Assembly (NCBI GenBank): GCA_938009335.1
Contig: CALLHT010000139.1
Span: forward strand, 1-5,794
Direction of reading: 5' to 3'
DNA length: 5,794 nucleotides
Source of the DNA: an uncultured Rhizobiaceae group bacterium
GTDB lineage: Bacteria; Pseudomonadota; Alphaproteobacteria; Rhizobiales; Rhizobiaceae
Positions within the stretch are counted from its first letter, which is position 1. Every line of letters begins with the position of its first letter. Positions 1 to 5,794 of this stretch are shown here, piece by piece. Under the pieces are notes generated by a model. It did no database searches and was not told the origin of the DNA. It was given only the letters and a program-made list of their open reading frames with translations. A program made the position numbers and the translations under genes.

Positions 1-18
1 CTTTAGCATTCCGCAACA

Positions 19-30
19 TTAAGCGCTTAA
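19..30. repeat. 12-bp perfect palindrome TTAAGCGCTTAA
   Basis: A self-complementary site in the 50 bp downstream of the permease stop. It has no loop, is AT-rich at the ends and is not followed by a T-run on either strand, so it is not a convincing terminator. It could be a protein-binding site for a gene to the left, or chance. The rest of positions 1-50 shows no other feature. Confidence 0.3.
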
Positions 31-50
31 AGCAAATAAAAAATAAACGC

Positions 51-1934
51 CTAAAACACCCAGTTCATCATCGTCATTGAGACAATCAGAAACAGAACCG
101 TCATCATGCCACCGGTTTTCATGAAGTCGGTGACCTTATAGCCCGCCGGCCCCATGATAAGCGCATTTACCTGGTGAGTCGGTATCAGGAATGAGTTAGA
201 TGTCGAGATCGCCACAGTCATCGCAAAGATTGCCGGATCACCGCCCGCGGCGATCGCGATAGAAACCGCCAATGGGACAAGAAGCACAGTTGCACCCACG
301 TTCGACATGATGAGCGTGAAGATGGTCGCAAGTATGGCAACCCCAACTTGAAGCGACCAAACTGGCCACCCGTCCAACACGCTCAGAATTTGCTGGGCAA
401 TCCATTCTGCTGTTCCTGTCGTTTGAACAGCCAAACCCAACGGAATGAGGCTGGCAAGAAGAAAGACTGTACTCCAACTGACCGCTCGGTAGGCTTCATC
501 AATATCCAAAACCTTGGTCACTACCATTCCGATGGCACCGACCAGCAAGCAAAGCGATAGCAAAATATCCGTAAACAGGATCATGCCCAACGCAATCGCA
601 AAGAAGAACATAGCCCACCACACTTTAGACGGGCGCAATTCATCCCGCGGGAAATCAGACGTCACCACAACAAAATCGCGATCGCGGGAAATTCGTGTTA
701 GCGCCTCCCACGTACAGTGAATGGCAAGCGTATCGCCCTGATGGAAAGGAACCTCACCCACAGGTGTGGAGACATGATCTTCTGTCTCCACATAAGACAG
801 CGTCTCACCATACCGGTGAATACCTAACAAGCTCGCACCATAGCGCTTTCGGAACACCACATCATGCGCACATTTGCCGATCAACTCTGAATCAGGCGGA
901 ATAACCACTTCAGCCACACCAGACTTTGTGGGCGCATAGTCCTCGGCGAACACTTCCAAAGATTTGCGAACGCCAAACCCCTCAACCTTCGCCATTTCCA
1001 GAACATCTTCTTTTCGACCCAGAATGGCCAAGCGACAAGGCGTGGTGATCTCGGTCTGGATAACGGGCGCGAACCAACGTTGCCCTTTATAGAAAGAACC
1101 GATGACATAAACGTGGTCGCGCTGCATCAGATCGTCAAACGTCTGACCTTCGCAAGGGTGACCTTCAGGAACAATCACCTCAAACACATCCGCTTCAATC
1201 TCATACATGCGCTTGAGATAGCTCTTCAGTGTCTGACTGCGCGCGCCCTGACCGTCCTCACGCGCCTTTGGCAGCACCCATTTCCCGAACAGGACAAAGT
1301 ACAAAATGCCTGTGGTTACCAAGGCTATCCCAATGGGCGTGACATCAAATAGCTCAAAGGTCTTCATTTGAGCGTCTGCGGGTAAATCACGATTGGCCGC
1401 AACGATTAAGTCATTCAGCAGGATTAGCGGCGAAGACCCTACCATCGTCATCGTGCCACCCATGATCGCACAGAAGCCCATGGGCATAAGTAATCGGGAG
1501 AGCGGCAATTCTGTCCGCAGCGATATTCTTGATACGACAGGTAGAAACAGAGCGGCCGCACCCACATTTTGCATAAACGAAGAAATGATGCCGACTGTGC
1601 CTGAAATGATCGCAACCAGCCGACGCTCTGTATTACCCGCATACTTCAGAATAATCGCGGCAACCCGACTCATAACGCCAGTCTTATCCAGACCTGCACC
1701 AATGATCATAACAGCAATGATGGAAATCACTGCATTAGATGCAAACCCGTCAAACAGATTGTTGATATTGGCAAGGCCTTCTAGACCCGGTACAAAGGTG
1801 AGCAAGCCAAGAATGAGCATGACTAGAATCGCGGCGAGATCAACGCGCACGACTTCAGAAACAAACAGAAAAACAGTGAACCCCAACAGTCCCAAGACAA
1901 CAGACATCTCTGTTGTCAACGCTAACGCGTCCAT
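51..1934 (-). CDS. SLC13-family (DASS-like) permease with two RCK_C/TrkA-C domains
   Basis: This is a predicted inner-membrane secondary transporter of 627 residues. An N-terminal membrane half (about residues 8-222) and a C-terminal membrane half (about 436-627) flank a soluble insert holding two RCK_C/TrkA-C-like domains (about 240-322 and 332-420). The two repeat signature loops are visible as MQNVGAAALFLP (121-132) and MSNVGATVLLVP (543-554). They are variants of the SNT/NNT motifs that bind cation and substrate in SLC13 carriers. A GSSPLI stretch (166-171) and the late motif THQVNALIMGPAGY (586-599) are also typical of the family. Family members carry dicarboxylates, sulfate or other small anions, usually with Na+; the substrate here cannot be assigned. 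The longest frame begins at 1979, but ATG 1934 is preferred because AAAGGAGA lies just upstream of it. The gene is transcribed divergently from the regulator-flavoenzyme operon, which suggests a shared substrate and shared control. Family is confident; substrate is unknown. Confidence 0.9.
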   Translation of the reverse strand: MDALALTTEMSVVLGLLGFTVFLFVSEVVRVDLAAILVMLILGLLTFVPGLEGLANINNLFDGFASNAVISIIAVMIIGAGLDKTGVMSRVAAIILKYAGNTERRLVAIISGTVGIISSFMQNVGAAALFLPVVSRISLRTELPLSRLLMPMGFCAIMGGTMTMVGSSPLILLNDLIVAANRDLPADAQMKTFELFDVTPIGIALVTTGILYFVLFGKWVLPKAREDGQGARSQTLKSYLKRMYEIEADVFEVIVPEGHPCEGQTFDDLMQRDHVYVIGSFYKGQRWFAPVIQTEITTPCRLAILGRKEDVLEMAKVEGFGVRKSLEVFAEDYAPTKSGVAEVVIPPDSELIGKCAHDVVFRKRYGASLLGIHRYGETLSYVETEDHVSTPVGEVPFHQGDTLAIHCTWEALTRISRDRDFVVVTSDFPRDELRPSKVWWAMFFFAIALGMILFTDILLSLCLLVGAIGMVVTKVLDIDEAYRAVSWSTVFLLASLIPLGLAVQTTGTAEWIAQQILSVLDGWPVWSLQVGVAILATIFTLIMSNVGATVLLVPLAVSIAIAAGGDPAIFAMTVAISTSNSFLIPTHQVNALIMGPAGYKVTDFMKTGGMMTVLFLIVSMTMMNWVF

Positions 1935-1942
1935 CGCTCCAC

Positions 1943-1950
1943 TCTCCTTT
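1943..1950 (-). promoter_or_regulatory. Shine-Dalgarno site that sets the permease start
   Basis: Read on the minus strand this is AAAGGAGA. Its AGGAG core ends 9 nt before the ATG at 1934-1932. This strong site favours the internal ATG over the upstream in-frame ATG at 1979, whose added 15 residues are polar and basic and do not resemble the start of a membrane protein. Confidence 0.7.
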
Positions 1951-2001
1951 GCGCGTTTTTGAGACAGAAGCGCGTTCATTGCAAGGCAACGGGACTTCTG
2001 G

Positions 2002-2025
2002 ACCCAAAAAGATGTGAAATTGGGT
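2002..2025. repeat. Short inverted repeat ACCCAA-N12-TTGGGT
   Basis: Perfect 6-nt arms (2002-2007 and 2020-2025) are separated by 12 nt, on the permease side of the divergent region. It could be an operator or chance. The 12-nt spacing equals that of the TTTCATG inverted repeat at 2065-2090, but the arm sequences differ. Confidence 0.3.
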
Positions 2026-2041
2026 TAATTACGACATCATG

Positions 2042-2051
2042 TTTCGTGAAA
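2042..2051. promoter_or_regulatory. Candidate operator, TTTCGTGAAA
   Basis: This is a near-perfect 10-bp palindrome with TTTC and GAAA arms around a GT centre. It differs by one base from TTTCATGAAA, the idealised form of the repeats at 2065-2074 and 2081-2090. Its place in the divergent region fits binding by the neighbouring XRE-type protein, which is inference only. Confidence 0.4.
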
Positions 2052-2064
2052 TTCGGCTTGATTT

Positions 2065-2090
2065 TTTCATGAGGCTGATATTCCATGAAA
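2065..2090. promoter_or_regulatory. Candidate operator, inverted repeat TTTCATG-N12-CATGAAA
   Basis: Perfect 7-nt arms (2065-2071 and 2084-2090) are separated by 12 nt. The right arm sits in TTCCATGAAA, itself one base from a 10-bp palindrome; the left arm sits in TTTCATGAGG. The repeat ends 35 bp before the regulator start, where bound protein would cover or abut a promoter. HTH_XRE repressors commonly bind paired short inverted sites and often regulate their own gene. The proposed partner is the XRE-cupin protein encoded next door. Confidence 0.5.
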
Positions 2091-2116
2091 CTTAAGAGAA
2101 CAAGAAAAAAATGGTT

Positions 2117-2121
2117 GGAGG
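2117..2121 (+). promoter_or_regulatory. Shine-Dalgarno site that sets the regulator start
   Basis: GGAGG ends 4 nt before the ATG at 2126. The in-frame ATG at 2111 lies upstream of this site and has only an A-rich leader without a comparable ribosome-binding sequence, so 2126 is the better start. The half-site TTTCATG at 2122-2128 runs from directly after the GGAGG through the ATG. Confidence 0.65.
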
Positions 2122-2125
2122 TTTC

Positions 2126-2719
2126 ATGGGCGTTATCGCTGCAGAAAATCTGTATGCGTCGGCAGAGAACATACACTCTGTGGGCAATGACATTCGTGCC
2201 CTGCGGAAGTCACGGTCTATGACGTTGGTTGATTTTGCAGAAACGATTGACCGTTCAGTGGGATTTGTGAGCCAAATCGAACGGGGTCTTTCAGAACCTT
2301 CAATCTCTGATCTTAGAAACATCGCGCGACTTTTCGATGTACCTTTAAGCTTTTTCTTTGGTGGCAACCCTGGGTCAGAAACAGGATATCGCCATATCGT
2401 TCGTGCAGATCACCGCCGCAAGCTTGGAAATCCAGAAGAAGGCTTACTCGAAGAGCTTCTTTCTCCAGATCTCGGCGGCTCCTTCGAAATTATCCATTCA
2501 GAATTCGCACCAGGCGCAACCCTCAATGAAGCGCAGCAACGTGATACTGAGGAAGCGGGATATATTATTTCCGGCACACTGGAACTTGAATTAGATGGCG
2601 AATGGCACACGTTGAACGCGGGAGATTCTTTCCGCTTTTCGGGCGAGGCCTATCGCTGGCGTAATACAACAGACAAACCAACAATCGTAATTTGGGTGGT
2701 CTCCCCACCTGTCTACTAA
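2126..2719 (+). CDS. XRE-family transcriptional regulator with C-terminal cupin sensor domain
   Basis: A cytoplasmic DNA-binding regulator of 197 residues. The N-terminal HTH_XRE domain (about 21-78) shows the usual pattern: DIRALRKSRSMTL, then a recognition-helix region GFVSQIERGLSEPS and the LFDVPLSFFF end. The C-terminal cupin_2 fold (about 115-192) contains EEAGYIISG, a LELELDGEW strand and NAGDSFRF. The usual metal histidines are absent: the HxH positions fall on A136/Q138 (or Q137/R139), and the motif-2 histidine is Y176. The domain therefore probably binds an organic ligand without metal, as expected for a sensor. The length matches the common 180-210 residue XRE-cupin group, whose members (such as PuuR-like proteins) control nearby amine or amino-acid catabolism genes. 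It is the first gene of the plus-strand run, 19 nt before the flavoenzyme, and divergent from the permease, so it likely controls both. The ligand is unknown. Confidence 0.92.
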   Translation: MGVIAAENLYASAENIHSVGNDIRALRKSRSMTLVDFAETIDRSVGFVSQIERGLSEPSISDLRNIARLFDVPLSFFFGGNPGSETGYRHIVRADHRRKLGNPEEGLLEELLSPDLGGSFEIIHSEFAPGATLNEAQQRDTEEAGYIISGTLELELDGEWHTLNAGDSFRFSGEAYRWRNTTDKPTIVIWVVSPPVY

Positions 2720-2726
2720 AAAGAAC

Positions 2727-2733
2727 AAGGAAG
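2727..2733 (+). promoter_or_regulatory. Ribosome-binding site of the flavoenzyme gene
   Basis: AAGGAAG ends 5 nt before the ATG at 2739, within the 19-nt gap after the regulator stop. It supports the start, and no room is left for a separate terminator or promoter between the two genes. Confidence 0.65.
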
Positions 2734-2738
2734 AAGAA

Positions 2739-5192
2739 ATGGCTGAAATTCCATCCACGGCACGTGTCGTTATTATCGGGGGCGGCGTCGTCGGCGTATC
2801 CGGTCTTTATCATCTGGGAAAAGCAGGTTGGACCGACTGCGTATTGCTTGAGAAAAACGAACTGACCGCAGGCTCCACATGGCACGCTGCTGGTAACTGC
2901 CCGAACTTCTCTTCTTCATGGGCGATCATGAACATGCAGCGCTACGGACTTGAACTATACCGTGGTCTTGCTGACGAAGTTGACTATCCAATGAACTACG
3001 CGGTGACCGGGTCAATCCGCCTTGCGCACTCAAAAGAGCGCATGCAGGAGTTTGAACGTGTTGCTGGCATGGGCCGCTATCAAGGTCTTGAGATCGATAT
3101 CTGCACACCGCAGCAACTTAAAGACATGAATCCATTCATGGAGACTCATGATCTTGAAGGCGGCATGTGGGATCCACTCGACGGCGACATTGATCCGGCT
3201 CAGCTAACCCAAGCACTCGCAAAGGGCGCACGTGAAATGGGTCAGAAAATTATTCGCATGTGCCCGGCGACCGGCGTTTCCAAAGACGGTGACGAATGGA
3301 TTGTTCACACAGACAAAGGCGATATCCGCTGTGAGTATGTGGTGAACGCAGCGGGCTACTACGCTCAACGCGTCGGTGAATGGTTCAAGCCTTACGGCGG
3401 CCGCACCGTTCCAATGGTTGTGATGAGCCACCAATATTTCTTGACTGAGGAAATTCCAGAACTTGAAGCATGGACCAAGGAACAAGGTCACAAAATGCCG
3501 ATGATCCGCGATGTGGATACATCATACTACCTGCGTCAAGATAAGAACGGCCTGAACCTCGGCCCTTACGAGCGCAATTGTAAGGCCCATTGGGTAACAC
3601 CAGAAGACCCGATGCCGGATGACTTCTCATTCCAGCTTTACCCCGACGATCTAGACCGCCTTGAGTGGTACATTGAAGATGCCATGGCTCGGGTTCCAAT
3701 TCTCGGCTCTCAAGGCGTTGGTCGTGTGATCAATGGCCCAATCCCTTACGCACCAGATGGCCTGCCACTCATCGGCCCAATGCCAGGTGTTAGAAACGCA
3801 TTTGAAGCTCATTCATTTACGTTCGGCATCGCACAAGGTGGTGGCGCTGGTAAGGTGCTTGCCGAATGGATCACCGAAGGCGAAACTGAATGGGACATGT
3901 GGGCAGTCGATCCTCGCCGTTACACAGATTACTGCGATCATGACTACTGCCTATCTAAAGCGCTGGAAACTTATGGCCACGAATATGCGATGCACTTCCC
4001 ACATCACGAATGGCCAGCGGGTCGCGACAAGAAGCTTTCACCAATTGATGCCATGATCCGCGAACAAGGTGGTGTCATGGGCGCTTACAACGGTTGGGAA
4101 CGCGCCAACTGGTTTGCGAAAGACGGTGACGACACTTCAGAAGAATCAACCCAAACTTGGGCTCGTTCTGGTCCATGGGAGCAACGCGTCAAGGAAGAAG
4201 CTGAAGCTGTTCGCGATGGCTGTGGCGTTCTTGATCTTCCAGGTTTCTCTCGCTTCACTCTAAAAGGTGAAGGTGCAGCTGAATGGCTTCGCGGCATGAT
4301 TGCCGGTGCTCTGCCAAAGGTAGGTCGCATGAACCTTGGCTATTTCCCTGATAACCGTGGTCGCATCCTAACCGAGATGTCTCTTATCCGTCATGATGAG
4401 GATCACTTCACGCTGATTACGGCAGCAGGCGCACAGTGGCACGATTTCGAAGTGTTGCGTAACGGACTTCCTGAAGATGGCAGCATCGCGCTTTCTGACC
4501 ACACAACAGAGTTCTCCACCCTGATTGTGACAGGTCCTAAGTCCCGCGACATACTTTCGAGCATCACAGAAGACGCTGATTTCTCTCTCGGTTGGTTGAC
4601 CCACCAGGTCGCATCCGTTGCAGAAAATCGTGCATTCCTGGCGCGCGTTTCATTTGCGGGTGAACTGGGTTGGGAAGTACACGCCGCCAATGCTGATATG
4701 CCTAAGATCTACAGCGCATTGCTGGAAGCGGGTGCTACACCATTCGGCATGTACGCATTGAACTCACTGCGCATCGAGAAAGGCTACCGTGCTTGGAAGG
4801 GCGATCTTTCAACAGATTACACCCTTCTTGAAGGTGGCATGGAGCGCTTCATCAAGTTCGATAAGCCCCAAGATTTCCCGGGCAAACAAGCGCTGCAAAA
4901 CGAGAAGCAACAAGGCCGCAAGAAAGGCTTTGTCACTCTGATCGTAGATGCAGGTGACTATGATGCACCGTACATGTCTACCATTTGGAAAGATGGTGAT
5001 GTTGTTGGAGAAACAACTTCTGGCGCATGGGGCTACCGCGTCAACGCTTCAATTGCACTGGGTATGGTTCGCGCTGACTTGGCAGAACCGGGCACAGAAC
5101 TTGAGGTGGAAATCTACGGAGAGCGCTACAAAGCAACCGTTCAGGAAGACCAACCATTGTGGGATCCAGCTAACGAACGGATCCGTGCGTGA
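2739..5192 (+). CDS. FAD-dependent oxidoreductase-GcvT fusion, dimethylglycine/sarcosine dehydrogenase family
   Basis: An 817-residue two-part enzyme with the architecture and approximate length of dimethylglycine and sarcosine dehydrogenases. Order: FAD-binding DAO domain (about 8-375), a linker/FAO_M-type segment (about 376-430, including YGHEYAMHFP near 412-421), GCV_T folate domain (about 435-710) and GCV_T_C barrel (about 715-805). Visible residues: dinucleotide motif GGGVVG (14-19) with E38 for the ADP ribose; GSTWHAAG (45-52), where H49 matches the histidine covalently bound to FAD in dimethylglycine dehydrogenase; HQY (H231) and SYYLRQ (Y263/Y264), matching active-site His and Tyr of dimethylglycine oxidase; E546 in GRILTEM, where T-protein and bacterial oxidase have a folate-site Asp and human DMGDH has Glu. 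Family members oxidise an N-methyl group to an iminium and pass the carbon to tetrahydrofolate. After the FAD histidine the sequence (NCPNFSSSWAIMNMQRYG) differs from the mammalian enzyme, so the substrate may not be dimethylglycine. It overlaps the cupin gene by 4 nt. Confidence 0.9.
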   Translation: MAEIPSTARVVIIGGGVVGVSGLYHLGKAGWTDCVLLEKNELTAGSTWHAAGNCPNFSSSWAIMNMQRYGLELYRGLADEVDYPMNYAVTGSIRLAHSKERMQEFERVAGMGRYQGLEIDICTPQQLKDMNPFMETHDLEGGMWDPLDGDIDPAQLTQALAKGAREMGQKIIRMCPATGVSKDGDEWIVHTDKGDIRCEYVVNAAGYYAQRVGEWFKPYGGRTVPMVVMSHQYFLTEEIPELEAWTKEQGHKMPMIRDVDTSYYLRQDKNGLNLGPYERNCKAHWVTPEDPMPDDFSFQLYPDDLDRLEWYIEDAMARVPILGSQGVGRVINGPIPYAPDGLPLIGPMPGVRNAFEAHSFTFGIAQGGGAGKVLAEWITEGETEWDMWAVDPRRYTDYCDHDYCLSKALETYGHEYAMHFPHHEWPAGRDKKLSPIDAMIREQGGVMGAYNGWERANWFAKDGDDTSEESTQTWARSGPWEQRVKEEAEAVRDGCGVLDLPGFSRFTLKGEGAAEWLRGMIAGALPKVGRMNLGYFPDNRGRILTEMSLIRHDEDHFTLITAAGAQWHDFEVLRNGLPEDGSIALSDHTTEFSTLIVTGPKSRDILSSITEDADFSLGWLTHQVASVAENRAFLARVSFAGELGWEVHAANADMPKIYSALLEAGATPFGMYALNSLRIEKGYRAWKGDLSTDYTLLEGGMERFIKFDKPQDFPGKQALQNEKQQGRKKGFVTLIVDAGDYDAPYMSTIWKDGDVVGETTSGAWGYRVNASIALGMVRADLAEPGTELEVEIYGERYKATVQEDQPLWDPANERIRA

Positions 5193-5659
5193 CCGGAGAA
5201 ACCCTCTATCTCGCGCCCGGTGAAGGGCCAAACTATGATTGGGAGAACGACCATACATTCGTTAAGGTTGGCTCCCAGCATACCAATGGCGCCTACACGC
5301 TCATGGAAGATAATCTCAAGGCAAGCTTTGCCTTGGGATTGCACAAGCATGACACCCATGCCGAAACCTTTTACATTCTCGATGGCGTAATCGACTTCTA
5401 TGTCGATGGTGAATGGATCAAAACAACCGCCGGTACAACATTGCATGTCCCCCCCGGCGTTCCGCATGCCTGTAAGGTTGCGAATGATAAGCCAGCAAAG
5501 ATGCTGATGATCTATCAACCTGCCGGGTTCGATGGTTTTCTGGCGGAAATGGCAAAAATGACTGACGCAGACTTTGCAGATGAAGCGAAGATGGCGGCGC
5601 TTAATGCCAAATATGACATCGTCCCCATGGGGCCAGTGCCGGATCATCCGGACAACTAA
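5189..5659 (+). CDS. Small metal-type cupin domain protein
   Basis: A 156-residue single-domain cupin, likely cytoplasmic (no signal peptide seen). Motif 1 is HKHDTHAETFYILDG (52-66) and motif 2 is GTTLHVPPGVPHA (82-94). They supply the full usual metal set H52, H54, E59 and H93, so a bound Fe, Mn, Zn or Ni ion is expected; H57 is a possible extra ligand. An N-terminal strand region (about 1-45) precedes the barrel and a helical tail (about 112-156, with FDGFLAEMAKM) follows. Such cupins may be dioxygenases, isomerases, lyases or non-catalytic binders; the reaction cannot be chosen from sequence. The start is GTG at 5189, sharing GTGA with the stop of the flavoenzyme, and the upstream Shine-Dalgarno is weak, so translational coupling is likely. 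Co-expression suggests it acts on the same substrate or its product. It keeps the metal residues that the regulator's cupin has lost. Confidence 0.85.
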   Translation: MTGETLYLAPGEGPNYDWENDHTFVKVGSQHTNGAYTLMEDNLKASFALGLHKHDTHAETFYILDGVIDFYVDGEWIKTTAGTTLHVPPGVPHACKVANDKPAKMLMIYQPAGFDGFLAEMAKMTDADFADEAKMAALNAKYDIVPMGPVPDHPDN

Positions 5660-5663
5660 GGGA
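5658..5663 (+). promoter_or_regulatory. Ribosome-binding site of the last gene
   Basis: AAGGGA overlaps the cupin stop codon and ends 6 nt before the ATG at 5670. It supports that start and links the partial gene to the same operon. Confidence 0.6.
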
Positions 5664-5669
5664 TAAAAG

Positions 5670-5794
5670 ATGCCATTGAACGATTTTGCGAAGCAATTGA
5701 TCAAAAACTTTCCATTGGGATTCGTCGCGACGGTGACTGAAGAGGGTCTGCCGTCTCTATCTCCAAAAGGCACATTTTTCGTTCTTGATGACGA
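5670..5794 (+). CDS. Pyridoxamine 5'-phosphate oxidase-like (FMN-binding split barrel) protein, 5' part only
   Basis: Only the first 41 codons are inside the window; the frame is open to the edge. The visible protein begins MPLNDFAKQLI and continues GFVATVTEEGLPSLSPKGTF. That matches the first beta-hairpin of the PNPOx-like split-barrel fold: a strand, an acidic-Gly turn, then a strand with the SPKG motif. Family members bind FMN, F420 or haem, or simply bind flavin without known activity; true PdxH activity is not implied. It follows the cupin gene by 10 nt with a good ribosome-binding site, so it belongs to the operon. Its role beside the flavoenzyme is unknown. The full length and cofactor residues lie outside the window. 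Confidence 0.72.
   Translation, partial: MPLNDFAKQLIKNFPLGFVATVTEEGLPSLSPKGTFFVLDD

Larger units (their letters stand above)
1935..2125. promoter_or_regulatory. Divergent intergenic control region
   Basis: This stretch of about 190 bp separates the minus-strand permease from the plus-strand regulator and must hold the promoters for both directions. It is more AT-rich than the flanking genes, especially from 2006 to 2110. It contains several short inverted repeats, listed separately. No textbook -35/-10 pair stands out. A weak plus-strand candidate is TTGATT (2058-2063) followed after 17 nt by TTCCAT (2081-2086), which would lie within the candidate operators. The region is real by layout; the exact promoter positions are not resolved. 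Confidence 0.6.

Noticed and set aside
19..30. TTAAGCGCTTAA palindrome considered as an intrinsic terminator of the permease
   Set aside because: It has no loop, a weak stem and no following T-run on the minus strand (an A/T-rich stretch precedes it instead), so it lacks the hallmarks of an intrinsic terminator.
117..125. TTTCATGAA match inside the permease gene, considered as a further operator
   Set aside because: It encodes part of a conserved Phe-Met-Lys stretch near the permease C terminus, far from the divergent region, and is best explained by codon use.
1393..1962. 189-residue open frame on the plus strand opposite the permease 5' end
   Set aside because: It lies antisense within a well-supported SLC13 gene, has a biased Thr/Arg/Ser/Pro composition typical of an antisense shadow, and resembles no domain.
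2739..5192. Possible DMSP demethylase (DmdA), since it contains a GcvT domain
   Set aside because: DmdA is a GcvT-fold protein of roughly 370 residues without an FAD domain. This protein has a complete N-terminal FAD oxidoreductase half with the covalent-flavin histidine.
5189..5659. Possible cupin DMSP lyase (DddK/DddW/DddQ type)
   Set aside because: The general cupin metal motif is shared, but the tyrosine two residues after the metal-binding glutamate in DddK is F61 here. The context is a demethylating flavoenzyme rather than acrylate or DMSP genes. Not excluded, but not supported.
5141..5773. 210-residue open frame on the minus strand opposite the cupin gene
   Set aside because: The plus strand carries a cupin with complete metal motifs and a second recognisable gene start. 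The minus frame crosses three plus-strand genes and shows no recognisable domain.

Overview
This 5.8 kb window looks like a catabolic and transport locus from an alphaproteobacterium, probably marine or Roseobacter/Rhizobiales-like. That placement is inferred from protein styles, moderate GC content and gene order; no taxonomic marker is present. It is almost fully coding. I saw no tRNA, rRNA, CRISPR array, insertion sequence or frameshifted gene.

Layout. Positions 51-1934 on the minus strand encode an SLC13-type permease with two cytoplasmic RCK/TrkA-C domains. A divergent control region follows (about 1935-2125). The plus strand then carries a tightly packed run of genes: an XRE-type helix-turn-helix regulator fused to a cupin sensor domain (2126-2719), an 817-residue two-part flavoenzyme of the dimethylglycine/sarcosine dehydrogenase family (2739-5192), a small metal-type cupin protein (5189-5659, overlapping the previous gene by 4 nt), and the first 41 codons of a pyridoxamine-phosphate-oxidase-fold protein that runs off the window (5670 onward). 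The gaps between the plus-strand genes are 19 nt, -4 nt and 10 nt, so they form a likely operon.

How it may work together (inference). The permease may import an organic anion or zwitterion. The flavoenzyme would oxidatively remove an N-methyl (or similar) group and pass the one-carbon unit to tetrahydrofolate in its GcvT-like half. The cupin and the flavin-fold protein may act on the same substrate or its product. The XRE-cupin protein is the probable local sensor-regulator. Three repeats related to TTTCATGAAA lie in the divergent region, and a further half-site spans the regulator's start codon; these are candidate operators. The substrate cannot be read from the sequence. The combination is a plausible uncharacterised methylated-amine/betaine module rather than a known named pathway.

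Two start codons were moved inward from the longest open frames because strong Shine-Dalgarno sequences sit just before internal ATGs (permease at 1934, regulator at 2126).
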